From: Thalassiosira profunda | Lineage: Eukaryota; Bacillariophyta; Thalassiosirophyceae; Thalassiosirales; Thalassiosiraceae | Direction: 5' to 3' | NCBI GenBank assembly: GCA_036939355.1 | Contig: JALLAP010000689.1 | Span: forward strand, 1-11,007 | DNA length: 11,007 nucleotides | Part shown: positions 1-6,820 of the stretch, in pieces | How positions within the stretch are numbered: the stretch's first letter is position 1 | Layout of the letters: every line of letters starts with the position of its first letter | Position numbers and translations under genes: made by a program | The notes under the pieces: generated by a model | The model's database searches: none | Told to the model about the DNA's origin: nothing | The model's input: only the letters and a program-made list of their open reading frames with translations

Positions 1-973
1 CATCTTCCTCCCATAACTTTTTGCTGGCTTGTTCAATCCTTTTCTTGTACGTCTCATCATCCCGTTTGGAGAGCAAGAGGTCATTACTGGTCCTGACGTA
101 GCCCTCCCGCCTCTGCTTCTTGTTTGGCCCGGTGGCGCTGTCCTTGCGAGCCTTTTTCTTTCCACTTGCATTTGGCTGCTCCCCTTCATTGCCCCATTGA
201 TTAATTGATCTCTTCCGGTCCCCGATATCACGCTTGATGCTCTTCATTGCTTCTTTCTTGCTCAACTTCGTGAATGTTCCATCCCTCCCCATCCGGAAGA
301 AGCTCCCCCCAGAATCGTCCAGTCGGGAGCAGTACATTCCAAACACTTGGTCTGCGGCGTACGGGGGAGCCAGGTTGTCGTATTCCACCTCCCTGAATTT
401 CTGATACATTGCGGACTTGTAGGACTCGACTGTCATGCTCAGAACGACATCATTATTCGTCGGGCCCAACAGGGGACCAGCTGCCTTCCTCGCCCTAGGT
501 GCCTCAGCAGCAGCTGCCTTTGTGTGCTGGGCGTGACCCACATTTGCCGCATCCTTCGACTTTCCATGGATGTTGAAGTGCCTCTCGCAAAATCCGCCCT
601 TCCTGTTCCGAAACGAATCGCATCCCTTCACCTTGCACATCGGGTACATTTTCCCGTGGTCGGTGCACTTCCCGCCGTGGTTGGGGCACCCCTGCTCTTC
701 GCAATTCTTGATCATGTCCGCCTTCCTGTATGCAATCTTGGTCTCGAATTGTTCTCCTCCGTCGGCATCGCTGGGGCCGAACGTCACCTTTTGGGGAGCA
801 ACGTTTCGGGGCGCGGCGCGCTCAACCGACTCGAAGACCTTGTTGGACGGTGCAGGCTCCGGAACGAATTCGCTCACGGCGCCAGTCGTGCCGTTGGATG
901 CGTCGTCGTCAAAAGACATGTTGCCTTGCTGCTCGTGGGAATATGATGCTGTTGATTTGGACGGCGATGGCAT
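1..973 (-). CDS. Cys/His zinc-finger protein, probably nuclear (partial, C-terminus beyond window)
   Basis: The frame is open from an ATG at 973 to the window edge, giving 324 residues with no stop, so the C-terminus is missing. Residues 91-137 form a compact double Cys/His cluster: C91-x4-C96-x6-C103-x2-H106, then C113-x4-C118-x10-C129-x2-H132 with H137 nearby. This spacing resembles the short zinc-finger repeats of WRKY19-like proteins, which are common in diatoms and oomycetes; that match is from memory. Around residues 172-250 a charged segment ending GGSFFRMGRDGTFTKLSKKE may be a distant relative of a stramenopile DNA-binding-like domain, but this is unproven. Two basic clusters, GKKKARK (271-277) and NKKQRR (284-289), look like nuclear localisation signals. 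The N-terminal 90 residues are low in complexity. A second in-frame Met at residue 19 could also be the start. The role is probably DNA or protein binding in the nucleus; the target is unknown. Confidence 0.7.
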   Translation of the reverse strand, partial: MPSPSKSTASYSHEQQGNMSFDDDASNGTTGAVSEFVPEPAPSNKVFESVERAAPRNVAPQKVTFGPSDADGGEQFETKIAYRKADMIKNCEEQGCPNHGGKCTDHGKMYPMCKVKGCDSFRNRKGGFCERHFNIHGKSKDAANVGHAQHTKAAAAEAPRARKAAGPLLGPTNNDVVLSMTVESYKSAMYQKFREVEYDNLAPPYAADQVFGMYCSRLDDSGGSFFRMGRDGTFTKLSKKEAMKSIKRDIGDRKRSINQWGNEGEQPNASGKKKARKDSATGPNKKQRREGYVRTSNDLLLSKRDDETYKKRIEQASKKLWEED

Positions 974-1404
974 GGCTCGAAGGGCCGGCGGCGACGTAGC
1001 ACAGCGTGTCACGTTGATGACTTGATGAAGCAGGGTTTGTGAGCGAGATAAATTTTCGGCTTGGGTTGGGAAAGTAAGTTAGCTAGATAGAGGTAAGCGT
1101 CAAGGGTAAGAGTACCCCTGGGAGCGTATTCACGATACAAAGAGTCAAAACGCCTAACCACGGGGTAGTTTACCCTTGGGTTGATAACACTACCCCGTAT
1201 TAGTGTCAACCCCTCGACCCCAGAAAGGTCCGTCGTCCTGTCGGTCTCCCTCCGGCGACCCGCGAGAGGCTCCTCCACCCCCAGCCCTGCTCTCCTCGCT
1301 CCCCGCCAGCCTTATAGCCCGTGGTGATTAACCTTCTTGGCTCTTGATAGATCCGTCGTTTGCAGCGCGGCTGGCGCTGCGTCAAATCATATGATGACAG
1401 CACG
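974..1404. other. Divergent intergenic region between zinc-finger gene and basic membrane protein gene
   Basis: These 431 bases lie between two divergent start codons (973 minus, 1405 plus), so they should hold both promoters and 5' leaders. The left half is A/T-rich and holds a cluster of inverted repeats (1101-1212, listed separately). The right half, from 1213, is C/G-rich and pyrimidine-rich on the plus strand. Short open frames exist on the minus strand (about 80-90 codons), but they have no recognisable domain, overlap each other in different frames, and are probably chance. A weak TATA-like string (TTATAG) occurs near 1312. I see no RNA gene. Confidence 0.5.
1101..1212. repeat. Cluster of nested inverted repeats built on GGGTA/TACCC
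   Basis: Several perfect inverted repeats overlap. ACGGGGTAGT (1160-1169) pairs with ACTACCCCGT (1189-1198). CAAGGGTAA (1101-1109) pairs with TTACCCTTG (1170-1178). GGGTA-AGAG-TACCC lies at 1104-1117 and GGGTA-GTT-TACCC at 1163-1175. GGGTTG (1178-1183) plus ACACTA (1187-1192) pairs with TAGTGT plus CAACCC (1201-1212), a 12-bp stem with a 3-nt bulge and an 8-nt loop. The stems exclude one another, so they are alternative folds. The cluster could be a regulatory site array, the relic of a small inverted-repeat element, or partly chance. Confidence 0.45.
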
Positions 1405-2274
1405 ATGACCCCGAGACTTTCCCTCCTCGCGGCGTATCTCTGCTGCATCCTGCTGCGCGCCGGGGCGGACAGGGACGTCCCATCAAAGAATTACTTTGCC
1501 CGCTTGCGCGCCAGACGCGCCAACAGGCGCAATGCTCCCAAATTCTCAATCGACGAGCAAGTTGGAACAATACGGGGGGTACGTCCGAGGCGCAAGTCAC
1601 GGGCATCGCTGCTCGCCCAATCGTTTCTACTGGCGGCGGTATTGTGGACGATCAAACAATTTCTACCGCAAATGAGACGGTGGGTGAGCCGGTGGTGCAG
1701 GGATTTGGCAAAGTTCAGAAGGGTGCTGGCAGCGCGGGCGAAGGAGATGCGGAGAAAACAGAGGAGAGAGGCCCGGAGGGAGATGGGAGGAGGCGACGAA
1801 TCTACGGTGGCCAGCAGCAGAGTGTCCATTACCCCGTCGGTTCGCGAGATTATTGAAATTGGCAATGCAGGAGAGGACAGCGGCTCGTCCTACAAATCGG
1901 CAGGGGCGTCGCTGAGGTCGCTCCTCCCGTCGCTCGGATCGTTCGGCCGACGCCGAAGAAGAGCCAGCTTCGCATCGGCATCCTCCGACGAGGTAGCGGG
2001 CCCCGGCAGATCGACCTCGACGCAGACGAAGGAACCGACGGCGCTGCAAAAGGATCTGCCGAGGTATCTCAACTTCGTGGAAAAGGGAAAGGGTCGTGAT
2101 GCCGATGCCCGCCCGAGACGAGACGAGGAGAATCAGAGCGATCGCGACATTTCGCACCTGTGGTCGACGGAGCCAGCGGGGGGCCGAAAGAATCAGACCC
2201 CGTTGGAGCGGAAGTTGGCGAGCGAGGAGCATCGCTCCTCGAGGCAGCGCCACCGATGGGATCGCGGCCACTGA
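1405..2274 (+). CDS. Very basic orphan protein with signal peptide and one membrane segment
   Basis: This frame codes for 289 residues from the ATG at 1405; I see no intron. I chose this start because it puts a good signal sequence at the N-terminus (MTPRLSLLAAYLCCILLRAG, residues 1-20); an in-frame ATG at 1360 would add 15 polar residues in front. A second hydrophobic stretch at about residues 68-88 (ASLLAQSFLLAAVLWTIKQFL) follows an Arg-rich segment (31-66) and looks like a membrane span. After it comes a strongly basic, probably helical region (91-126), then a Ser/Arg-rich disordered tail. GRRRRRASF at 181-189 is a consensus site for basophilic kinases. I recognise no family. A membrane-anchored protein of the endomembrane or plastid envelope system with a long charged tail is the most that can be inferred. 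The opposite strand also has long open frames, but these lack any sign of a protein. Confidence 0.55.
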   Translation: MTPRLSLLAAYLCCILLRAGADRDVPSKNYFARLRARRANRRNAPKFSIDEQVGTIRGVRPRRKSRASLLAQSFLLAAVLWTIKQFLPQMRRWVSRWCRDLAKFRRVLAARAKEMRRKQRREARREMGGGDESTVASSRVSITPSVREIIEIGNAGEDSGSSYKSAGASLRSLLPSLGSFGRRRRRASFASASSDEVAGPGRSTSTQTKEPTALQKDLPRYLNFVEKGKGRDADARPRRDEENQSDRDISHLWSTEPAGGRKNQTPLERKLASEEHRSSRQRHRWDRGH

Positions 2275-2303
2275 AATGTCTAAGAGTGGCGGTGGTTGGT
2301 TGG

Positions 2304-2331
2304 CTGTGGAGGGAACGCAGCAACTCCACAG
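2304..2331 (+). other. Stem-loop 30 nt after the stop of the basic membrane protein gene
   Basis: CTGTGGAG (2304-2311) pairs perfectly with CTCCACAG (2324-2331) around a 12-nt loop. It would lie in the 3' UTR of the 1405-2274 gene. An 8-bp stem can arise by chance, so a function in 3' end formation or mRNA stability is only a possibility. Confidence 0.3.
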
Positions 2332-2546
2332 TGCACGTATCTTGAGTTGGTTTGAGTCAGGCAGATGCACACATGAACCCAGCTTGCCATCTCCTGTCTC
2401 ATTTCGTTCACGAGCTTAGAGGATGCAGTCTTTCATTTGCCCTCGGGGTCCCACAAATGGAATGGACTGAAGCCTAAGTGGCAGATGATGGCAGTTCTAC
2501 GATGAGAACACTTGATGCAAACACGATGGGATGTGAGAGATGTGGA

Positions 2547-2562
2547 GGCTCACAAGTGAGCC
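2547..2562. other. Short perfect palindrome in intergenic DNA
   Basis: GGCTCAC and GTGAGCC are separated by AA. A 7-bp palindrome with a 2-nt centre is a typical size for a dimeric transcription-factor site. It sits about 280 nt before the start of gene A. No factor can be named and chance is possible. Confidence 0.25.
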
Positions 2563-2747
2563 ACTTCTCGGGAGAGACACAGCCCCAACCGGTTTCGCAC
2601 ATCACACAGAAGACGATGATATGATGGCTCCTAGGGGAATGGTCCTCGCATCTCATTCATTCCTGCTGAGCACCCCGACCCTCTATGAAGACTTGAGATT
2701 GCATGCAGCATTCCAGTGACAACCGAGTTCTCATGTCGCCGAGAAAA

Positions 2748-2772
2748 GCCTCGCTCATTCTCTGCTCATAAA
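2748..2772 (+). promoter_or_regulatory. Candidate core promoter elements of secreted gene A
   Basis: GCCTCGCT (2748-2755) is followed after 11 nt by CATAAA (2767-2772), 67 nt before the ATG at 2839. The same two words, 12 nt apart and in the same order, precede secreted gene B (minus strand, 9579-9554). The shared arrangement suggests a related promoter or an early part of the shared 5' module. Evidence is limited to this comparison. Confidence 0.3.
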
Positions 2773-2838
2773 TCAGTAGACGGCTAGCTACTCGACGGCC
2801 TCGAAAAGCGCGCACTCCTCGAAGAGCTCTCCAACAGC

Positions 2839-3783
2839 ATGAACCTCGCTCGTATCTTAGCTGTCCTCGCTGCCGCCTCGGTCGGCGAGGCGCGTTTGAA
2901 TAAGATGGTACGAATGCTACGTCTATCATGTGTCTCGGTTGTGCAACTTAACTCGCCAACTACTTCATATTAGGGCGCCCCCATCGAGGCACAAGTCGAT
3001 TCTAGCTTGGACGCCCTCGAGTTGGCTAGTGCTGGGCGGAAGATGGCTGCTGAAAAGGTCGACATTTGCCATTGGAGCGAAGAGGATCAGGTCTACGTTG
3101 GGATCAGCGTGGCTAAGGAAGCTGCTGAAGTTCACCTTGCTAACCACCGCGACGGCAAGATTGGGGATCCTGTCCCCTCCGGCATGGTCTTTGGCGATGA
3201 TTGCCAGCCGCAGACGACGACGACGACGACGACGACGACGACTACAACTTCCTCCACCACATCAACCACCTCCGAGGACTCGACGACGACGTCAACTACC
3301 GAACCAACCACGTGTGTGCCTGAGGGCGAACAGTGCCGCGTAGATGGCGACACAACTATCAATGGAGGATGCAGCACCCGTGTGCCATCTGACTTCGACA
3401 GCAGTGTGCTAGCTGATGGGGTAACGATCTGTGGAACGTTCTCGGGCTACTCGACCGGTGGATTGCCACTGCGTGATCTTGATGAATACTTGTACGCCCA
3501 CGGAGGTGGTCTCTTCAGTGTGACGCTCGAGGCTACATTCATTGCGTCTCTGTTCATCATCGAGGGCGTTCCGGAGTGCTCGCCGTACAACCGTGTGACT
3601 CTGACCTCTGGTTCGACTTCAGCATCGCTCAACCCTCCCATCACTAGTGTCACTGCTACTGCCGACCTTGCAGCCGGCACCTACGGTGTGAGTGTATGGC
3701 CCGGGTTCGGCACTCCGCGATGCGGCAGTGAAACAACCGAGTACAAGATCACGCTCTGTCTCGGCGATGAGCCCTGTGTGTAA
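2839..3783 (+). CDS. Secreted protein A: signal exon, Cys-His domain, Thr-rich linker, PPC-like beta domain
   Basis: Two exons, 2839-2907 and 2974-3783, are joined across a 66-nt GT-AG intron (2908-2973) in phase 0 and give 292 residues ending at TAA 3781-3783. Exon 1 codes almost only for a signal peptide (MNLARILAVLAAASVGEA). Residues 51-92 (KVDICHWSEEDQVYVGISVA... EVHLANH) match the pattern of a small extracellular Cys-His module that I recall from bacterial and algal surface proteins. Residues 104-136 form a Thr/Ser linker, likely O-glycosylated, with 12 Thr in a row. From about 140 to 287 a Cys-containing beta-rich domain (EGEQC, NGGC, ICGTFSGYSTGG, LAAGTYGVSVWPGFG, EYKITL) resembles PPC-type domains of secreted planctomycete proteins. 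The protein is probably extracellular or part of the cell wall; no catalytic residues are evident. The signal exon and downstream element are shared with the gene at 8857-9514. Confidence 0.8.
3213..3242 (+). repeat. (GAC)10 trinucleotide microsatellite within coding sequence
   Basis: Ten uninterrupted GAC units. The reading frame takes them as ACG, so nine identical Thr codons are followed by ACT ACA ACT in the Thr-rich linker of secreted protein A. A pure run of one codon next to mixed Thr codons points to recent expansion by slippage. Confidence 0.9.
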
Positions 3784-3854
3784 AGGATGGAGCCAAGGAC
3801 CGCCTAGCGCTTGTACCTAGGAAGATCCGCCAAGCCAAGAAGGACTCCAAGACC

Positions 3855-3914
3855 CCTGTCTGTTTGCATTTGACGAAAGGCCGTCCTGCTTCCGCTGGTA
3901 GGGTACGAGCGCAG
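3855..3914 (+). repeat. Downstream element, degenerate first copy
   Basis: This segment contains, in the same order as the copy at 3992-4047, CCTGT, TTTGCA, CGAAAGGC, TCC, GCTGGTA and TACGAGC-CAG, with small insertions in between. Even the preceding CCAAGCCAAGA is shared. It therefore looks like an older tandem duplicate of the downstream element. Confidence 0.5.
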
Positions 3915-3953
3915 AAGTATGAAGTACTGCCCCGAGAATATCCTTCGACCAAG

Positions 3954-3972
3954 CCTGTGTTGCACTGTAGGA
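3954..3972 (+). repeat. 19-bp direct repeat, left copy (core of the downstream element)
   Basis: CCTGTGTTGCACTGTAGGA occurs at 3954-3972 and again, identically, at 3992-4010 (period 38 nt). A related pair, less exact and 66 nt apart, lies behind gene B on the minus strand (8828-8806 and 8763-8746). Exact duplication of 19 bp is not expected by chance in a window of this size. Confidence 0.85.
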
Positions 3973-3991
3973 AGAGAGAACCAAGCCAAGA

Positions 3992-4047
3992 CCTGTGTTG
4001 CACTGTAGGATGCGAAAGGCTCCGCACACGAGCTGGTACGAGCCCAG
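3992..4047 (+). repeat. Downstream element of gene A, main copy
   Basis: Positions 3992-4038 align with the reverse complement of 8716-8763, with 43 identical positions, 4 mismatches and one 1-nt gap. Conserved blocks are TTGCACTGTA, CGAAAGGCTCC and GAGCTGGTA. The element starts about 208 nt after the stop of gene A and points the same way as the gene, as does the copy behind gene B. It could be part of the 3' UTR, a poly(A)-site region, a small structured RNA, or a dispersed repeat. Confidence 0.8.
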
Positions 4048-4220
4048 TGGCGATTGTTTGAATCCAGAAGAGCCACCTGTATTGCCGCGCCACGAACTAA
4101 TCTAATGTTGACCTGCTGACATCAACTGGGTGCTTCACTCTTCTCTGCAATCCCATCGCTTCCACGACAGATGAAAATACTCTGAGGTGTCTTTGATGCA
4201 TAGCTGGTGTCTACGTCAGC

Positions 4221-6125
4221 CTATTGGATTCCGGCGCTGCTCTTCCGTCTCCTCTTTCTCAACCAGCCAAGAAACTGACGCGTCCCATCGCCATAGACCA
4301 TGTGCGTGACCCAGCCGGCAATCGCTCCGTAGTGGGTCTTTTGCAACGCCACGATGACTGCCGCAGTGACCATCGAGACCAACGCGTTCTTTCTCAATAT
4401 TGCCTTCATATTGATTGCGTTGGTATTACCAGCACTTGCTGCAACATGCTCGGTCGTCTTTTCTTTCTCCTTCTGCACGCACTCGAACAGCATCCCAACG
4501 CCTGTTCCTACCAACTCCAAGCCGGCGATCACGAGCATGACGCCCAGCACGGCAACGGGCAGAGCATCAAGCAACGTTAGCGCACTAGCGCCAAAGAATA
4601 CTGCGAGGAAGACCTTGGCCATTCCTAGGATCGTCACTGACGTGCCGTGTCGTGCACCGAATCGGTGCTGTCCTGCGAGGCCACCGGCTCCGTGGCAGTT
4701 GGGCATCGATCCCAAAGGACAGAGGATTAGGTTCATCAGTCCAACGGAGATGGATACCTCTCGCCGAGTCACAACGGCGTCCGTTCTATGCTTTTGCACC
4801 AATGCAGGGTTGCGCTTCTCTGGGTAGAGTGTATGAGCGAGGCAGCATACACTGATCACGCTGTTGAGCGTGGTGAGGGGCAACTGAGGCAAGGTGCCCT
4901 GGAGGAACCCCTGGCGCCAATTGAGCGCTGTAACTCCTTCCAAAGCATTGATCACCACCGGTGCCCCAAATAATTGCAGCGGGAGGTCATATCCCGAGTC
5001 TGGGCCAGCAGTTGCAAGCGTGATGGCAGCAAAGAGACAGCCAATCAGGAACAGGTAGATTCCAACCGGATGCGGCGTTTTTGGGAAGGGGTCGAGACAG
5101 CAGCACGCTCTCCTCAATATTCTGGCGAAGCAGGACGGCGACGAAGACGTTGCAGACTGATGGTGCGATGGTGGTTGCTCAGATTGCAGTGATGGCGCTG
5201 ATAAGGCTGAAAAGGCATTGCTCTCGTTGGCATGAGCTGTCGTGGACGCGGATGATCTTGGCTGAAGCATTGTTGCAGTCTCCAACTGGTGGCTGTTGCC
5301 CAGAGTTCCCAATTCCAGATTGTCATCGGACCCGTTTTCAGAGCTGGCCACAGTCCCTGCCATCGCATGATTGCTGTTGCAATTCACTTCTGATCCATTC
5401 GGTGACGATGATTCTCCGTCGTCCCGATCTCTCGTTTCCTTCTTCTTCTCCCCGCTCTCGTAATCTCGCAGCCAAAACATGCTCAGCAGTGCGCATCCAA
5501 TAGCCAATCCAATGCAATCGTATCCCCCACCCCAATTTAGCTTTTGCACATCTCTGATGCCCTTCGATGCCAACCTCAGCCCCACCCCCACTTGCAAACC
5601 GCACACCACCGTCAGCGGCACTATCATGTTGACTATTTCCATCAAATTGGTCACCCCGAGCAACAATACCGCCCCACCCGTCAGTATGCCCGCCGTTGTC
5701 ACTGATAACGCATCCAGTCCAGTTTCGGCCGTAGCGCTGGAGTCCGTCCCCGCCGCAATGTCTGTCAGCGCCACCGCCGCGATGCTCTTCATCGGCTGGA
5801 CGCACATGGGCACGTCCCACGCGTATCCCGTCACGACGTTCGACGCGCCCGCCCAAAATAAGGCGGGGGCGAGGGCTATCTTTCGCTCTCGCGCCAATGC
5901 AACCGTAAGAGGGATGAACGTTCCGAGATCGCCGAGCGAGCCCGACAGCTCGGCGAGGGAGAAGTTGTGGTAGTGGTCGATGGTGCGGCGCTTGACGAAG
6001 GCGAGTGTGTGGAGCGGGTTCATTTTCGATAGGAACGATGTGCCCTCGTCCGCAGATGCTTCGGCAGCCTCCAGAGATGCCTGCATGGGCTCCATCTCGG
6101 CGCTGGAATTGGATGCATCGCTCAT
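4221..6125 (-). CDS. MOT1: Molybdate transporter, MOT1 family
   Basis: This 634-residue integral membrane protein probably imports or moves molybdate for molybdenum cofactor synthesis, and so supports nitrate reductase. Family signatures are clear: ELSGSLGDLGTFIP at 59-72, CVQPMKSIAAVAL at 108-120, and PNCHGAGGLAGQHRFGARHG at 475-494. Hydrophobic segments lie near 64-78, 85-101, 143-160, 162-183, 202-219, 353-373, 412-430, 457-473, 499-519, 520-543 and 580-595. I chose the ATG at 6125; the open frame runs 84 codons further upstream, but that part is Pro/Arg/Ser-rich and unlike the family, so it is more likely 5' leader. Residues 222-345 form a long hydrophilic loop rich in Ser, Gly and Asn, which makes the protein longer than the roughly 450-520 residues usual for the family. 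The C-terminus is basic (RKRRRK). It is convergent with secreted gene A and no intron is needed. Confidence 0.9.
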   Translation of the reverse strand: MSDASNSSAEMEPMQASLEAAEASADEGTSFLSKMNPLHTLAFVKRRTIDHYHNFSLAELSGSLGDLGTFIPLTVALARERKIALAPALFWAGASNVVTGYAWDVPMCVQPMKSIAAVALTDIAAGTDSSATAETGLDALSVTTAGILTGGAVLLLGVTNLMEIVNMIVPLTVVCGLQVGVGLRLASKGIRDVQKLNWGGGYDCIGLAIGCALLSMFWLRDYESGEKKKETRDRDDGESSSPNGSEVNCNSNHAMAGTVASSENGSDDNLELGTLGNSHQLETATMLQPRSSASTTAHANESNAFSALSAPSLQSEQPPSHHQSATSSSPSCFARILRRACCCLDPFPKTPHPVGIYLFLIGCLFAAITLATAGPDSGYDLPLQLFGAPVVINALEGVTALNWRQGFLQGTLPQLPLTTLNSVISVCCLAHTLYPEKRNPALVQKHRTDAVVTRREVSISVGLMNLILCPLGSMPNCHGAGGLAGQHRFGARHGTSVTILGMAKVFLAVFFGASALTLLDALPVAVLGVMLVIAGLELVGTGVGMLFECVQKEKEKTTEHVAASAGNTNAINMKAILRKNALVSMVTAAVIVALQKTHYGAIAGWVTHMVYGDGTRQFLGWLRKRRRKSSAGIQ

Positions 6126-6820
6126 GCTCTGGCGAGACGGGCGCAGAAGAGGCGCCGACAAAGAACAATTGCTATGGAACAGCGGCGACGGGCCAGGAGA
6201 GCGATGCATGCACCAATATCGCAGCCAAAGATCACAGCTCTCAGCGCACAGGTCGGGCAGCTGAGCGGGTGGCCGGGCCCACGACGAGGGGCGGCGGGCC
6301 TTTGGTTGAGTTGATGGGGGAGGCGCGGAGGCGCGCGCGCGGGAGGCTGGCCGTCGAGTCCCGAGACTGCGAGGCAAGTCAGAGCTTCAGGAAGCAAAAT
6401 TTGCAGGAATCTTGACAGTAATTTGCGGGAAAGTGCGGAAGCGCAGAGGAGAGGGAGGGCGAGGAGGCGAGGCTAAGCGCAAGAACCCCCGAGCTGCATA
6501 GGAAGTACATATCAATAATCCTGTTAGACGTTGCTAGCTCTGTAAGTCTTGTTTGCAATGCTGCATCCACCCATCTCAGTACCCAGCCTCAAAGCCCACT
6601 CGCTGTTCGGACTTGTGTCTTCTGATCACCGGCATCCACACCCATCATTGCGCATTGTAGCTTCTTCATGGTGTTCTGCCGTACTGATGCATGTGTGTGA
6701 TGTCCCCGATCTCAACTCAAGCTCGGGGGGTAGTTGTGTTGGTGATTGTGCGCCGGATCACCAATTGCAATGTTGGTGCATGCACCTCGTCTCGATGCCA
6801 TCCATCCTCCGCAGAACATA
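6126..6820. other. Intergenic region between the J-protein gene and the transporter gene
   Basis: Both flanking genes are on the minus strand, so this stretch holds the J-protein 3' UTR (right end) and the transporter promoter and leader (left end). The part from 6250 to 6480 is G/C-rich with a CGCGCGCGC run near 6334. An 8-bp stem-loop lies at 6739-6764. I find no supported gene; plus-strand frames of about 90-110 codons here look incidental. Confidence 0.5.
6739..6764 (-). other. Stem-loop about 57 nt after the J-protein stop codon
   Basis: TTGGTGAT (6739-6746) pairs perfectly with ATCACCAA (6757-6764) around a 10-nt loop. It would lie in the 3' UTR of the minus-strand J-protein mRNA. It is similar in size and position to the stem-loop at 2304-2331, but the sequences are unrelated and chance cannot be excluded. 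Confidence 0.3.

Larger units (their letters stand above)
2275..2838. other. Intergenic region upstream of secreted gene A
   Basis: No gene is supported in these 564 bases. They hold the 3' region of the upstream gene, including an 8-bp perfect stem with a 12-nt loop at 2304-2331, and a second short palindrome, GGCTCAC-AA-GTGAGCC, at 2547-2562. The last 100 bases are the presumed promoter and 5' leader of gene A. Open frames here are short and have no recognisable content. Confidence 0.5.
3784..4220. other. Convergent spacer between secreted gene A and the molybdate transporter gene
   Basis: These 437 bases separate two convergent stop codons. They hold two copies of an element of about 60 bp that is also present after gene B, plus an extra copy of its core (all listed separately). 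From 4050 to 4220 I see nothing distinctive. Minus-strand open frames of 70-114 codons run through the repeat and are probably incidental: they overlap in three frames and no recognisable domain is present. Confidence 0.55.

Noticed and set aside
1009..1448. Two minus-strand frames of 80-89 codons in the divergent spacer
   Set aside because: They overlap each other in different frames, cross the inverted-repeat cluster, and show no signal peptide, domain or plausible start context.
1663..2370. Minus-strand open frame of 235 codons opposite the basic membrane protein
   Set aside because: No signal peptide or domain is seen and it is Arg/Pro/Ser-rich throughout, as expected for an antisense frame. 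The plus-strand frame starts with a proper signal sequence.
3954..4010. CRISPR-like direct repeats
   Set aside because: There are only two exact copies with a 19-nt spacing, in a eukaryotic 3' region, and a related non-coding copy lies behind another gene. This is a tandem duplication, not an array.
4050..4075. tRNA-like B-box (GTTTGAATCC)
   Set aside because: The surrounding bases do not form a T-arm stem, and no acceptor stem or anticodon arm can be drawn.
3749..4093. Minus-strand open frames of 70-114 codons over the downstream repeats
   Set aside because: They overlap in all three frames and their apparent similarity to the frame near 8691-8780 comes from the shared non-coding element, which contains a 1-nt gap between the copies.
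5338..6168. Minus-strand open frame of 276 codons inside the transporter gene
   Set aside because: It overlaps the MOT1 reading frame, which carries all family motifs. The alternative product is Arg/Gly-rich and shows no domain.
6126..6377. 84-residue N-terminal extension of the molybdate transporter
   Set aside because: The frame is open, but the extension is Pro/Arg/Ser-rich, unlike the family, and the ATG at 6125 gives a normal cytosolic N-terminus. It is more likely 5' leader.
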